Below are positions 1 to 8,221 of a DNA stretch of 64,000 bases, piece after piece. The DNA comes from Chitinophagaceae bacterium UBA2791 (GTDB lineage Bacteria; Bacteroidota; Bacteroidia; Chitinophagales; Chitinophagaceae). The notes beneath the pieces were generated by a model. The model was given only the letters and a program-made list of their open reading frames with translations. It was not told the DNA's origin and made no database searches. Made by a program: the position numbers and the translations under genes. Each line of letters opens with the position of its first letter. Within the stretch, counting starts at the first letter, position 1. Location: assembly GCA_002352105.1 (NCBI GenBank), contig DEHV01000039.1:78559-142558 (forward strand). Direction: 5' to 3'.

Positions 1-1
1 G

Positions 2-70
2 TTTTACAAAAAAGGCCTGGAAAAAGATCCGTTCAATTCATTTGGATTTAATCTGTATTTCGATTTGTAG
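2..70 (+). CDS. C-terminal fragment of a protein truncated by the window edge, possibly an outer-membrane protein
   Basis: An open frame enters from the left edge and stops with TAG at 68-70. Its last residues (NSFGFNLYFDL) alternate polar and hydrophobic and end near a Phe, as the final strand of an outer-membrane beta barrel often does. Only 22 residues are visible, so this is a suggestion. The other two plus frames also stay open for a similar distance. Confidence 0.3.
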   Translation, partial: FYKKGLEKDPFNSFGFNLYFDL

Positions 71-144
71 CGAAGGATACATTTAAGCGTCGATGCCTCC
101 GGCATTAACGCCGCCCTTGTATGCCATGCATCAAGAAACGTTGT

Positions 145-624
145 TCAGTCCGCTTTCAGCAGCGCCGTGGCATAGGCGACCAGGCCATCCTCGCGGCCGA
201 CATAGCCCATCTTTTCGCTGGTGGTGGCTTTTATGGAGATATCAGATTCGCCGATCTCCAGTATCGCCGCAATGATCTTTCTCATTTCGCCTGCGTATTG
301 CTTGATCTTGGGGCTCTCCAGGCACAATGAAGCGTCGATGTTAACGATGCTATATTTTTTTTCCCGGATAAGGCGATAGGTTTTCTGCAAGAGTATTTTA
401 CTGTCGATATTTTTATACGCAGGATCCGTATCCGGAAAATGAGTTCCGATATCGCCCAATGCCAACGCGCCGAGCAACGCATCGCAGATCGCATGCAACA
501 ATACATCGGCGTCGCTATGTCCGAGCGCGCCCTTGTGATGAGGGATCTCCACCCCTCCTATCCAGAGTTTTCTTCCTTCGACCAGTTGATGAACATCCAT
601 TCCGGAACCAATACGATATCCCAT
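145..624 (-). CDS. ispF: 2-C-methyl-D-erythritol 2,4-cyclodiphosphate synthase
   Basis: Cyclises CDP-ME 2-phosphate to ME-2,4-cyclodiphosphate, releasing CMP, in the cytosolic MEP pathway to isopentenyl diphosphate. The 159-residue product has the family hallmarks: the metal-binding DVHQL near the N-terminus, HSDADVLLHAICDALLGA around residues 40-60, FPDTDP, and the C-terminal KATTSEKMGYVGREDG that binds the cytidine nucleotide. The frame stays open upstream to 702, but homologs begin just before GYRIGSGMDVH, so the ATG at 624 is chosen. It lies downstream of porV on the same strand, about 200 bp away, and may or may not share its transcript. Confidence 0.96.
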   Translation of the reverse strand: MGYRIGSGMDVHQLVEGRKLWIGGVEIPHHKGALGHSDADVLLHAICDALLGALALGDIGTHFPDTDPAYKNIDSKILLQKTYRLIREKKYSIVNIDASLCLESPKIKQYAGEMRKIIAAILEIGESDISIKATTSEKMGYVGREDGLVAYATALLKAD

Positions 625-826
625 GATAAAACAGGTTATAAAAAAAGCGCCCCTTTTGAGACGCTTCAAACGTACATGAAATTTTTCATTCATAAAATAC
701 ATAAAGGATGAATGAAAAATTTTATGGGAGTTCCTCTTGGCTAAAAAAACAATAAATATTCAAGAAAAATATACTATTGTTTTAAGCAAGGGAACCAGGC
801 AAGATCAGAGAACCTGATTTCCGATT

Positions 827-1996
827 TTAATTAATGGGCGAAGGCGCATCCCCGCTATCGTCAAGATCAAGCACGATGCCAAAACGAAGCGTATTGGACA
901 GCGGATTCCTGTTTATTCCTGCTCCCGACGGAACCAGGTACGAGAAATTCAATCCGAAAATATTGTATTTCACGCCCAGGCCTACCGTAAAATACTTTCG
1001 GTTGCCCTTGAACTTATCTTCATAAAAATATCCTGCGCGGGCAAAGAACTGATCATTATAGGCATACTCGGCGCCGAACGACAGCTGGAATTCCCGCATC
1101 TCTTCCTTGAATCCTCCCGGCGCATCGCCAAATGAACTCAGCCAGCTGTTGACCACTCCCTTGCTGCGATAGTTGACAATGGCAAGCGAATCGGCATTGA
1201 CAGGAGGAGTGGGCACAAGCAATTTATGGGCGTCAATCCCGAATTGTATTTTATTGTTCTCATCAAAAACCTTCGTATAGGTAGCCCCGATACCCAGGTT
1301 GGCGGGAATGAAATCCTTCTGGGTAGCGTCTTTTGTATAACCGATCTTGGAGCCAAGATTAGAAAGCGCGGCGCCAAAGTTAAAACCCTGACCGTCCTCA
1401 TTTGCGCCCGTGTAAAAGAAAGAAAGGTCCGCCGCTACCGCATTGCCTGCCTGGTAAGTGGTTCCCTGGTCGCCCGCATAATCGCCGGCCAGGTTGGAAT
1501 AAATATATCTCAATGCAATGCCCAGGCCCATTCTATCGGATAGCTTCCTGGAATATCCCGCATCGATACCAAACTCACGCGGCCGGCCGCCGCCCATATC
1601 GTTCCCGTCCTGGTCTGTAAACTGGATATTGCCCAGGCTAAAATACCGGATAGAACCGGATAGCGCCTGCTGATCGTCTAATTTATAATATCCCGCCAAA
1701 GCAAGAAGATAAACATCATTCAACCCGAGATCCTTTAGCCAGGGCGTATAGGTAAGTCCTAAACCATACAGGCTGTTGTTAAAAGGCGTTTTTGCCAGGT
1801 TCCAGAACCCGGAGTTCACATCGGGGGAAGTGGCAAGTCCAAGATCGCCCATACCGCCGGCCCGGGCGTCAGGAGATATCCTCAGGAAAGGCACCGCAGT
1901 GGTCACTACATTAATGGGTTCGGTCTGCGCTTTTACAGAACTCACTCCCGCAAACAATAGCGCTATGGCAGCCAGCTTAATGGTCTTTCTTTTCAT
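827..1996 (-). CDS. porV: Type IX secretion system outer membrane protein PorV (LptO)
   Basis: PorV is a 14-stranded outer-membrane barrel of the FadL type. It shuttles cargo carrying a C-terminal sorting domain from the SprA translocon to the PorU sortase. The 389-residue product has a signal peptide (MKRKTIKLAAIALLFAG...VKAQ) followed by the family signature TAVPFLRISPDARAGGMGD and SPDVNSGFWN. Alternating beta-strand sequence runs to the end. The ATG at 1996 is preferred because it gives a clean signal peptide; the 42 extra upstream codons fall in a repeated leader element (2013-2167). gldJ is divergent about 1 kb away. PorU, which commonly neighbours porV, is not in this window. Confidence 0.93.
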   Translation of the reverse strand: MKRKTIKLAAIALLFAGVSSVKAQTEPINVVTTAVPFLRISPDARAGGMGDLGLATSPDVNSGFWNLAKTPFNNSLYGLGLTYTPWLKDLGLNDVYLLALAGYYKLDDQQALSGSIRYFSLGNIQFTDQDGNDMGGGRPREFGIDAGYSRKLSDRMGLGIALRYIYSNLAGDYAGDQGTTYQAGNAVAADLSFFYTGANEDGQGFNFGAALSNLGSKIGYTKDATQKDFIPANLGIGATYTKVFDENNKIQFGIDAHKLLVPTPPVNADSLAIVNYRSKGVVNSWLSSFGDAPGGFKEEMREFQLSFGAEYAYNDQFFARAGYFYEDKFKGNRKYFTVGLGVKYNIFGLNFSYLVPSGAGINRNPLSNTLRFGIVLDLDDSGDAPSPIN

Positions 1997-2012
1997 CCGT
2001 TTATTTTTTGTT

Positions 2013-2167
2013 TTTACTTCGGGCATAGAATATTTTTTATTGGTATCAGCAAATGCTTCGCATTTCATTGGCCGGCCGTACGTCGCCTGAGGCTCTGCCG
2101 GCGGCGCGACGGAACTTCGCATATACGTCCCTATGTGCGAGGATATTTCTCAGGCTCAGTTTCATAG
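2013..2167 (-). repeat. Leader repeat family 1, copy A (upstream of porV)
   Basis: This segment matches the region upstream of the gene at 10796. Read in the direction of the gene, both copies carry CTATGAAAC, then a hairpin (here 2118-2123 with 2134-2139), then AAGTTCC, a GC-rich block with CCGCCGGCA and GGCGACG, the small palindrome AATGCGAAGCATT or a variant, and ATGC-CGAAGTAAA just before the start codon. Order and orientation relative to the gene are conserved. Confidence 0.75.
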
Positions 2168-2334
2168 ATGATGTTTTCTCTGTTAAGGTCATCGCCTATT
2201 TCTCTTACTTAACCAGGATAGCGCGCAGCTATTTAATATATCCGTCTTATCCCGTATTAAAAGAGGGGTTGATCCAGGCGTTGAAGCCGTACGAGGCATT
2301 AATGTTTTTGCGTAGAGTTTTGTCGATAGAACGA

Positions 2335-2366
2335 CAAAAATAACAATTTTAAAATAAGGTTAACAA
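2335..2366 (-). promoter_or_regulatory. Probable porV promoter
   Basis: On the minus strand TTG is followed after 21 nt by TATTTTTG, matching the Bacteroidota vegetative consensus TTTG/TTG-N19-21-TAnnTTTG. Transcription from here would give porV a 5' leader of about 330 nt that includes the whole family 1 repeat. Confidence 0.5.
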
Positions 2367-2930
2367 TAAATACCGCTCTTAATTCATCTGCCGCTACAGC
2401 CTGCCGTGAAACCCATGTTCTTCTATTATCAAGCTCCGCGGCATTGATCCTGAAGATCCCGGTCTGATCAATTTCCCGGAGATCCGTTTATTGAGATCCC
2501 GCTGCCGAAGCCTTTCTTATCAAGCGCCTCTAACCCATATTCGAACGGCTTTAACCATTAAATATTGTTTTTGAAAGGGTATTTATTGAACGGGCAGCCG
2601 ATAAACCGGGCCCGGCAAAACGGCCTCGTCCGGGTTCTGCCCGGCATATATAAAATGATAAAATGGCTCATTTTTAACGCTGCGCAAAACGCTATTGGCA
2701 TATTATTTTATTTAAAGTTTCTATATTCGCTTCGCCTCTTCCTGTGAATTACCCGTTAAATAAAACACCAATTTCCCGGCCCGGAGCTTATTTAATAAAT
2801 ACTTCACTTATTATGCAGTATTTTACAGATAAATCCGAAGCCTGAGCGCCCCGCAGAGCCTGCAAACACAGTTTGAGCCCGCTGCGGAAATCATCGCTAT
2901 GAAAAGAATAAACAATTGATAATCATTTAG

Positions 2931-2963
2931 TTGGATTTTATTTTCGTTGTACAAATATTTTTG
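2931..2963 (+). promoter_or_regulatory. Probable gldJ promoter
   Basis: TTG at 2931-2933 and TATTTTTG at 2956-2963, 22 nt apart, match the Bacteroidota -33/-7 consensus. The -7 box ends 65 nt before the gldJ ATG. Confidence 0.55.
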
Positions 2964-3028
2964 CGCGCTACAATAATAGTGAGCAATCGCCCGTTTAATC
3001 AAATTGAACAAAGGCAAAAGCTATCAAC

Positions 3029-4606
3029 ATGAATCTGAAAAACCTACTCGTCCTGCTATCCTGCGCCCTGGTCGTTTCTTCCTGTAAGAACGGCGGCCTG
3101 TTTAGCAAAAAACCTGAACAATCCGATGTAACGGGATGGAATTATAACGACAAGAACATGGGCGGCTACCAGGTTGCCCGTGAAAAAGAACAAAGGACCG
3201 GCCCCGGCCTGGTATTTGTTCAGGGCGGCACCTTTACCATGGGAGCTGTGGAAGAGGACGTCATGAGCGACTGGAATAATATTCCTACCCGTAAAACAGT
3301 CAACTCATTTTATATTGACCGCACCGAGGTCGCCAATATACATTACCGGGAATACCTTTACTGGATCAACAATGTATTCGACGGCGACGAGTTCAGGGAG
3401 GTAAGAGAAGGCGCTCTGCCCGATACGCTGGTTTGGCGCAGCGAGCTGGCCTACAATGAACCGCTGGTGGAATACTATTTCCGCCATCCTTCTTATAACT
3501 ATTACCCTGTTGTAGGCGTAACCTGGAGGCAGGCGCATGATTTCTGCCTTTGGAGAAGCGACCGCGTGAATGAAAAAGCGCTGATCGATAAACAATTCAT
3601 CAACAAGAACACCCTTAAGAATATCCAGGGACAGGGAGAAGAATCGTTCAACACGAAAGCTTACCTGTTAGGGCTGACCACGCCGACGCCGGGTCCCGGA
3701 GTGCGTTCTAAAAAGAACCCTTTGAGAAATCCTAACGGCACGCCCAGGGCGCAGGTTACTTTTGAAGACGGCATCTTATTGCCGGCATACCGGCTGCCAA
3801 CAGAAGCCGAATGGGAATACGCGGCAATGGCCCTGGTTGGACAAAACCCCCAGGTGAGCAGGAAAGAAGGAAAAAGAGGGGAAGAACTGATCACCAACAA
3901 ACAGGTATATTCCTGGAGCCAGAATACAAATGGTTTGCGCGATACCCGCCGCGGAAGCTGGCAGGGCACTTTCCTGGCCAACTTCAAACGCGGAAGCGGG
4001 GATAACATGGGCGTGGCCGGAGGCCTTAACGACCGCGCCGTATATACCGCTCCTGTAACCTCATTTTTCCCGAATGCCTTTGGACTGTATAATATGTCGG
4101 GAAATGTGAACGAATGGGTAGCCGATGTTTACCGTCCTTTGTCGCCTGTTGACCAGGACGATGTTTCTCCTTTCCGCGGAAACCGCTTTGAAAAAGACTA
4201 TCGCAATGCCGACGGCGAATTTGAAAAAGACAGCCTCGGAAGAATAAAGAGAGTATATGTTACCGATGAAGAAAGCAAGAATCGCCGTAACTACCAGAGA
4301 GGAAATGTGATCAACTACCTTGATGGCGACTCGCTTACCGTGGGCGTAAGCTATGATTCCACCGCAGGACGCGGATACGGCATCACCACCCTGATCAGCG
4401 ATAAATCGAGAGTGATCAAGGGAGGAAGCTGGAATGACCGCGCCTACTGGTTATCGCCCGGCGCCCGCCGCTTCCTGGAGGAAGACCAGGCCAGCAGCAC
4501 CGTCGGTTTCCGCTGCGCCATGGACCGTTTGGGAAGCCCTGAAGGCAACGGAAGAAAGACCGGTATCGACTACAAAGTAAGAAGACAGAATACCAGGAAA
4601 AAATAA
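3029..4606 (+). CDS. gldJ: Gliding motility / type IX secretion lipoprotein GldJ (SUMF fold)
   Basis: A 525-residue outer-membrane lipoprotein: signal peptide, then lipobox VVSSC with Cys near residue 19, a GldJ/GldK-like start (TGWNYNDKNMGGY), then a formylglycine-generating-enzyme (SUMF) fold with FVQGGTFTMG, RLPTEAEWEYAA, GNVNEWVADVY and RVIKGGSW. The catalytic cysteines that follow GGSW in true FGE enzymes are absent (WNDRAYWLSPGARR), so the role is structural, as known for this family. GldJ and its paralog GldK are hard to separate by eye. Proximity to porV and murF, and no gldL/M/N following, favour GldJ. A strong terminator follows. Confidence 0.82.
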   Translation: MNLKNLLVLLSCALVVSSCKNGGLFSKKPEQSDVTGWNYNDKNMGGYQVAREKEQRTGPGLVFVQGGTFTMGAVEEDVMSDWNNIPTRKTVNSFYIDRTEVANIHYREYLYWINNVFDGDEFREVREGALPDTLVWRSELAYNEPLVEYYFRHPSYNYYPVVGVTWRQAHDFCLWRSDRVNEKALIDKQFINKNTLKNIQGQGEESFNTKAYLLGLTTPTPGPGVRSKKNPLRNPNGTPRAQVTFEDGILLPAYRLPTEAEWEYAAMALVGQNPQVSRKEGKRGEELITNKQVYSWSQNTNGLRDTRRGSWQGTFLANFKRGSGDNMGVAGGLNDRAVYTAPVTSFFPNAFGLYNMSGNVNEWVADVYRPLSPVDQDDVSPFRGNRFEKDYRNADGEFEKDSLGRIKRVYVTDEESKNRRNYQRGNVINYLDGDSLTVGVSYDSTAGRGYGITTLISDKSRVIKGGSWNDRAYWLSPGARRFLEEDQASSTVGFRCAMDRLGSPEGNGRKTGIDYKVRRQNTRKK

Positions 4607-4632
4607 CCGGATAACATCCGGCAAACGATCTC

Positions 4633-4665
4633 AAAAGCCGTCTCCAAACCAGGGGCGGCTTTTTT
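4633..4665 (+). terminator. Rho-independent terminator after gldJ
   Basis: AAAAGCCG pairs with CGGCTTTT around a short loop and runs into six T residues, 26 nt after the gldJ stop. Confidence 0.8.
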
Positions 4666-4785
4666 GACGCCTGGGAAACCAAATTTTTCACTCGCGCCCA
4701 TCTTAGGCTTTATCTCTTTTCCGGCGAGCGCTTATAAGGCCGGATATATACTTCCCGGATCGTACATTTCAATTATTTTTGAGCC

Positions 4786-6120
4786 ATGAACATCCCAGAG
4801 CTGTACGAGATATACCAACAATATCCCTCGGTTCAGACCGACACCAGGAAACTGCAAAAAGGCGACCTGTTTTTTGCTTTGAGAGGACCCAACTTCAATG
4901 CCAACGCCTTTGCCGAAGCCGCTATCGCCAATGGAGCCGCATATGCAATAATCGACGATGCCGCATACGCGCATATCGCCGGCGCCATACTGGTCGACGA
5001 TACGCTGCAGACGCTACAGCAGCTGGCGCTTTTCCACCGTAACCAGCTCAGCATTCCCTTTATCGCCATAACCGGAAGCAACGGCAAAACCACCACCAAG
5101 GAACTGACCCATGCCGTACTCTCCTGCGCTTATAAAACATATACTACGGCCGGCAACCTGAACAATCATATCGGCGTGCCGCTGACCATCCTATCGATTA
5201 AAAAAGACGCGGAGATGGCCATCATAGAAATGGGCGCCAATCACCCGGGCGAAATTGCCGGATACTGCAGCTATGCGCTGCCTACGCACGGACTGATCAC
5301 CAATTGCGGAAAGGCGCACCTGGAGGGCTTTGGCAGCTTTGAAGGCGTAAAAAAGGCAAAAGGAGAGCTCTATGATCATTTAAGGGAGAACAACGGGACC
5401 GCTTTTGTAATGCGCGACTACGACTACCTGCGGACAATGAGCAGGGGCATCCCCCATATCGTGGCTTATGGCTCGGCAGATCATCAGGCAGTCAAAGAAC
5501 CCGTTTCCCCGGCATCCTTCCCCGAACCGGAGCTCACCGGCGAAGCGCTGCAAGACAAGGCCTATTTACAGGTAATCGTGAACAAGGGATTGACCCGCGA
5601 ACGCCTGATCCGTTCGCGGCTGGTCGGCGCCTATAACCTTCCGAACATCCTGGCCGCGCTGACCATAGGAAAATATTTTCAGGTAGATGAAGAGAAGATG
5701 ATCCAGGCGCTGGAAGACTATACTCCTTCTAATAACCGTTCGCAGCTGATCAAAAAAGACGGGTATACCATCATTCTCGACGCCTATAATGCCAACCCTT
5801 CCAGCATGAGGGCGGCCATTGAGAATTTTCAGCAGATAGAAGCGGAAAACAAAATGCTGGTCCTGGGCGCCATGGCCGAACTGGGCGCAGACAGCCTGGA
5901 AGAACATCAACGTATTATTGATCTGATCCGCGGGTATCCCTGGAAAGAAGTTATTCTTGTAGGCGGAGACTTTGTGAAGCTGAACCCTCCGTTCAGAACC
6001 TTCAACAACGCCGCCGAAGCCGGGAAATGGCTAAAGGCGCAGTCTTTCGGTAATGCCTACCTGCTGATCAAGGGATCCCGAAGCGCCGGCATGGAAAAAA
6101 CCCTGGAAGGATTATTTTAA
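4786..6120 (+). CDS. murF: UDP-N-acetylmuramoyl-tripeptide--D-alanyl-D-alanine ligase
   Basis: Adds D-Ala-D-Ala to UDP-MurNAc-tripeptide, the last cytoplasmic step in building the peptidoglycan pentapeptide. The 444-residue protein shows the Mur ligase order: N-terminal substrate domain (SVQTDTRKLQKGDLFFAL), ATP P-loop GSNGKTTTKEL near residue 97, AGNLNNHIGVPLT, EMGANHPGEI, ITNCGKAHLEGFGS, then the C-terminal domain with DAYNANPSSM and LGAMAELG. Around residues 225-255 there is a Pro/Glu/Ala-rich stretch containing PEPELTG, longer than I expect in the family (see findings). It has its own upstream space after the gldJ terminator. Confidence 0.96.
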   Translation: MNIPELYEIYQQYPSVQTDTRKLQKGDLFFALRGPNFNANAFAEAAIANGAAYAIIDDAAYAHIAGAILVDDTLQTLQQLALFHRNQLSIPFIAITGSNGKTTTKELTHAVLSCAYKTYTTAGNLNNHIGVPLTILSIKKDAEMAIIEMGANHPGEIAGYCSYALPTHGLITNCGKAHLEGFGSFEGVKKAKGELYDHLRENNGTAFVMRDYDYLRTMSRGIPHIVAYGSADHQAVKEPVSPASFPEPELTGEALQDKAYLQVIVNKGLTRERLIRSRLVGAYNLPNILAALTIGKYFQVDEEKMIQALEDYTPSNNRSQLIKKDGYTIILDAYNANPSSMRAAIENFQQIEAENKMLVLGAMAELGADSLEEHQRIIDLIRGYPWKEVILVGGDFVKLNPPFRTFNNAAEAGKWLKAQSFGNAYLLIKGSRSAGMEKTLEGLF

Positions 6121-6144
6121 AAAGCGTTCCCCGGCAGGCTTTTT
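6119..6144 (+). terminator. Possible terminator after murF
   Basis: AAAAAGC and GCTTTTT form a 7-bp stem that overlaps the murF stop codon and ends in a T run. The loop is fairly long, so this is moderate evidence. Confidence 0.45.
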
Positions 6145-6160
6145 ATTAAAGCGATACCTT

Positions 6161-6168
6161 TATATTTG
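6161..6168 (+). promoter_or_regulatory. -7 box upstream of the DUF1080 gene
   Basis: TATATTTG is a perfect TAnnTTTG box 83 nt before the ATG. No clear TTTG lies at the usual distance upstream, so only the -7 element is supported. Confidence 0.35.
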
Positions 6169-6250
6169 TCCAGGCAACCCTAAGGCCAAGAAACGCGTCA
6201 TACGTATTCCCGGCATTATTATTTTATCAATCGCTGAAAACCTGATCAAC

Positions 6251-6850
6251 ATGAAATACCTGTTCTTCTTTTTGTCGCTATCCTTCATCGCTACGACAGG
6301 ATATGCCCAGAAATTCAAGAAAATTTTCAATGGAAAGGATCTTACCGGATGGAATATTCACGGCACGGAGAAATGGTATGTCGATAAGGGAGAACTCGTT
6401 TGCGAGAGCGGCCCGGACAAAGAATACGGATACCTGTCCACCGATAAATCCTATAAAAATTTTGTCCTTGAACTTTCCTTTAAAGCGGAGTCCAATGGCA
6501 ACAGCGGCGTATTCATCCGCTCTTCAATCGAAGGCGTTAAGATCAGCGGATGGCAGGTGGAAGTAGCCCCTCCGGAACAACACACAGGAGGCATTTATGA
6601 ATCTTATGGAAGGGGATGGCTGATCAAACCCCAACCGGAAGATGAAAAGGTTTTAAAAGCCGGCGAATGGAATAAGATGCGTATCGTAGCTAACGGCAGC
6701 ACGGTCGTTACCTATCTCAACGGCAAACAAATGATCAGCCTAACCGACGAAAAGATCGGGGAAGGCAACGGCTTTATTGCACTTCAGATCCATAGCGGCG
6801 GAGGCATCAAGGTTCGTTGGAAGAATATCCGCATCCAGGAACTTCCCTAA
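6251..6850 (+). CDS. Secreted DUF1080 (3-keto-disaccharide hydrolase-like) protein
   Basis: A 199-residue protein with a signal peptide (MKYLFFFLSLSFIATTGYAQ) and a single concanavalin-like DUF1080 domain. Visible motifs are IFNGKDLTGWNIHG, WYVDKGELVCE, GNSGVFIRS, GWQVEV, GGIYE, EWNKMRIVANGSTVVTYLNG and the closing IALQIHSGGGIKVRWKNIRIQEL. The family is abundant in Bacteroidota and Planctomycetes, and members act on 3-keto-glycosides. The true substrate is unknown. It is a stand-alone gene between two terminator-like hairpins, most likely periplasmic or outer-surface. Confidence 0.88.
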   Translation: MKYLFFFLSLSFIATTGYAQKFKKIFNGKDLTGWNIHGTEKWYVDKGELVCESGPDKEYGYLSTDKSYKNFVLELSFKAESNGNSGVFIRSSIEGVKISGWQVEVAPPEQHTGGIYESYGRGWLIKPQPEDEKVLKAGEWNKMRIVANGSTVVTYLNGKQMISLTDEKIGEGNGFIALQIHSGGGIKVRWKNIRIQELP

Positions 6851-7205
6851 CGATAGAATCCCGGTAACTTACCTGATTAAAAAATATAGCGAGGGGCTGT
6901 GTCGGTTCGATACAGCCCTTTTTTCTTGACCCCATTCCCTGAAACAAGCAATAAAGCCATACCAGCCGCCCAGGGTTAAAATGTCCGGCCCTCTCTCTCC
7001 TGAAGCAAAACCAATGGCGCTACATCCCACCATCATTCCCATTTCGCATCCATCCCTCCCATTGTTGGAATATTCAATTTCTATCAACCTTCAAAACAAT
7101 TTGATTTTCAAATAATTATGATTTTGGAAGGGTAATTGTTTTTTGGCAAGCACATTATCCATGGAAAACAACTGAACTAAATATTCATTTGTAAATTTTA
7201 ATACC
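6851..7205. other. Gene-free stretch before the tandem sorting-domain genes
   Basis: Holds the terminator at 6893-6924 and, at about 7060-7205, an AT-rich upstream region that is duplicated before the second paralog (about 7655-7802). The shared box reads ATTTTGGA, A/G-rich spacer, ATTGTTTTTTG and CAAGCA (7121-7152 and 7717-7749). Nothing else was seen. Confidence 0.6.
6893..6924 (+). terminator. Rho-independent terminator after the DUF1080 gene
   Basis: GGGCTGTGTC pairs with GATACAGCCC (10 bp with one G-T) over a GGTTC loop and is followed by TTTTTT. Confidence 0.85.
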
Positions 7206-7598
7206 ATGTATAATCAATCTAAAGCTTTACTTACCCTGTTTTTTGTACTGGGATTGCTTATAACCCTTAAAGGACATGCCCAGCAGGATCTTCTTTCTAA
7301 CTCCCCGGCCCCCGCGCAGCATATAGCAATAGCCAGCGACGATAAGCAGGGATTTTCTATCTATCCGGCATCTATCGCCTCCAGCGCGAGCCTGCTGATC
7401 AATGCCGAAAGAGCGGGTTGGTCAATCCTGGAGATCAAGGACGTATGCGGCAAGACCCTGCTCAGCCAGCAGATGGCGGTCGACAAAGGATTCAACAAGA
7501 TACCCATATTCTTCGTGTCGCAGTTAGACCCGGGAACCCATACCGCCGTGCTGAAGGTCGAGGAACATACCTATTTTTCACAGGTGATCAAGAAATAG
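7206..7598 (+). CDS. Small exported protein consisting mainly of a type IX sorting-like domain (paralog 1)
   Basis: 130 residues. An N-terminal signal peptide (LLTLFFVLGLLITLKGHAQ) and a short Ser/Pro/Ala linker lead into a C-terminal module of about 80 residues that resembles the type IX type A sorting domain: FSIYPASI, ILEIKDVCGKTLL, a GFNKI turn, LDPGTHTAVLKV and a final QVIKK. There is no other domain, so it is either a minimal cargo or a decoy or adaptor for the secretion machinery. It is a tandem paralog of the next gene, duplicated with its promoter region. Function unknown. Confidence 0.75.
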   Translation: MYNQSKALLTLFFVLGLLITLKGHAQQDLLSNSPAPAQHIAIASDDKQGFSIYPASIASSASLLINAERAGWSILEIKDVCGKTLLSQQMAVDKGFNKIPIFFVSQLDPGTHTAVLKVEEHTYFSQVIKK

Positions 7599-7802
7599 GA
7601 CCAGGAAGGGGGCTCTTATACCTCCATAATCGCTCCCATTCTGTGCCCAAATTTCCCATTTTTGGAATATTTTATCTTCCAGAATCGTTTAAAATTGTTG
7701 ATTATCAATTAGTTGAAATTTTGGATAGGAAATTGTTTTTTGACAAGCATACTTGAGGAACAAAACAGTTAAAACAAAGATTCACTTATAAAATTTAATA
7801 TT

Positions 7803-8192
7803 ATGTATAATCAATCTACGCCCTTCTTTAGCCTGTTATTTGCTTTGGGATTATTCACGGCCTCTAACAGCCATGCCCAGCAAGACCTTGCACACCACCA
7901 GCCGCCTGCACAGCATACGGCAATGGTTGACGACAGTAAGCAGGTATTCTCAATCTATCCGGCATCTATCGATTCCAGCGCGAACTTGTTGTTGAATGCG
8001 GAAAGAGCGGGATGGGCAATCGTGGAGATCAAAGACGTAAACGGCAAGACGCTGCTTAGCCAGGGGATGGCGGTCGATAAAGGATTCAATAAAATACCCA
8101 TATTATTCATTCCGCTACTGAAACAGGGAACCCATACCTTAGTACTGAGGGTTGACGAGAGTATTTATTCTTCTCTGCTCGTCAGGAAATAA
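7803..8192 (+). CDS. Small exported protein consisting mainly of a type IX sorting-like domain (paralog 2)
   Basis: 129 residues, closely similar along its length to the gene at 7206. Shared features are the MYNQS start, signal peptide ending SHAQQDL, FSIYPASI, NAERAGWAIVEIKDV, GKTLLSQGMAVDKGFNKIPI and LKQGTHTLVLRV, with the C-terminus SLLVRK. The linker differs most. The single Cys of paralog 1 (DVCGKT) is replaced by Asn here. Most substitutions keep the beta-strand pattern, which suggests both copies are under selection. The gene converges on the lipoprotein gene ending at 8222, with a weak GGCTG/CAGCC hairpin in the 29-bp gap. Confidence 0.75.
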   Translation: MYNQSTPFFSLLFALGLFTASNSHAQQDLAHHQPPAQHTAMVDDSKQVFSIYPASIDSSANLLLNAERAGWAIVEIKDVNGKTLLSQGMAVDKGFNKIPILFIPLLKQGTHTLVLRVDESIYSSLLVRK

Positions 8193-8221
8193 GGCAAGGG
8201 GGCTGGCAAACAGCCGAACCA

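Larger units (their letters stand above)
1997..3028. other. Divergent intergenic region porV / gldJ
   Basis: About 1 kb with no convincing gene; the short frames here lack family character. It holds the porV leader repeat (2013-2167), a probable porV promoter (2335-2366) and the gldJ promoter (2931-2963). The middle, about 2370-2900, shows nothing else I can name. Confidence 0.7.

Noticed and set aside
2053..3017. Short open frames between porV and gldJ
   Set aside because: They overlap the repeat and the promoter, have no signal or domain and are not needed to explain the region.
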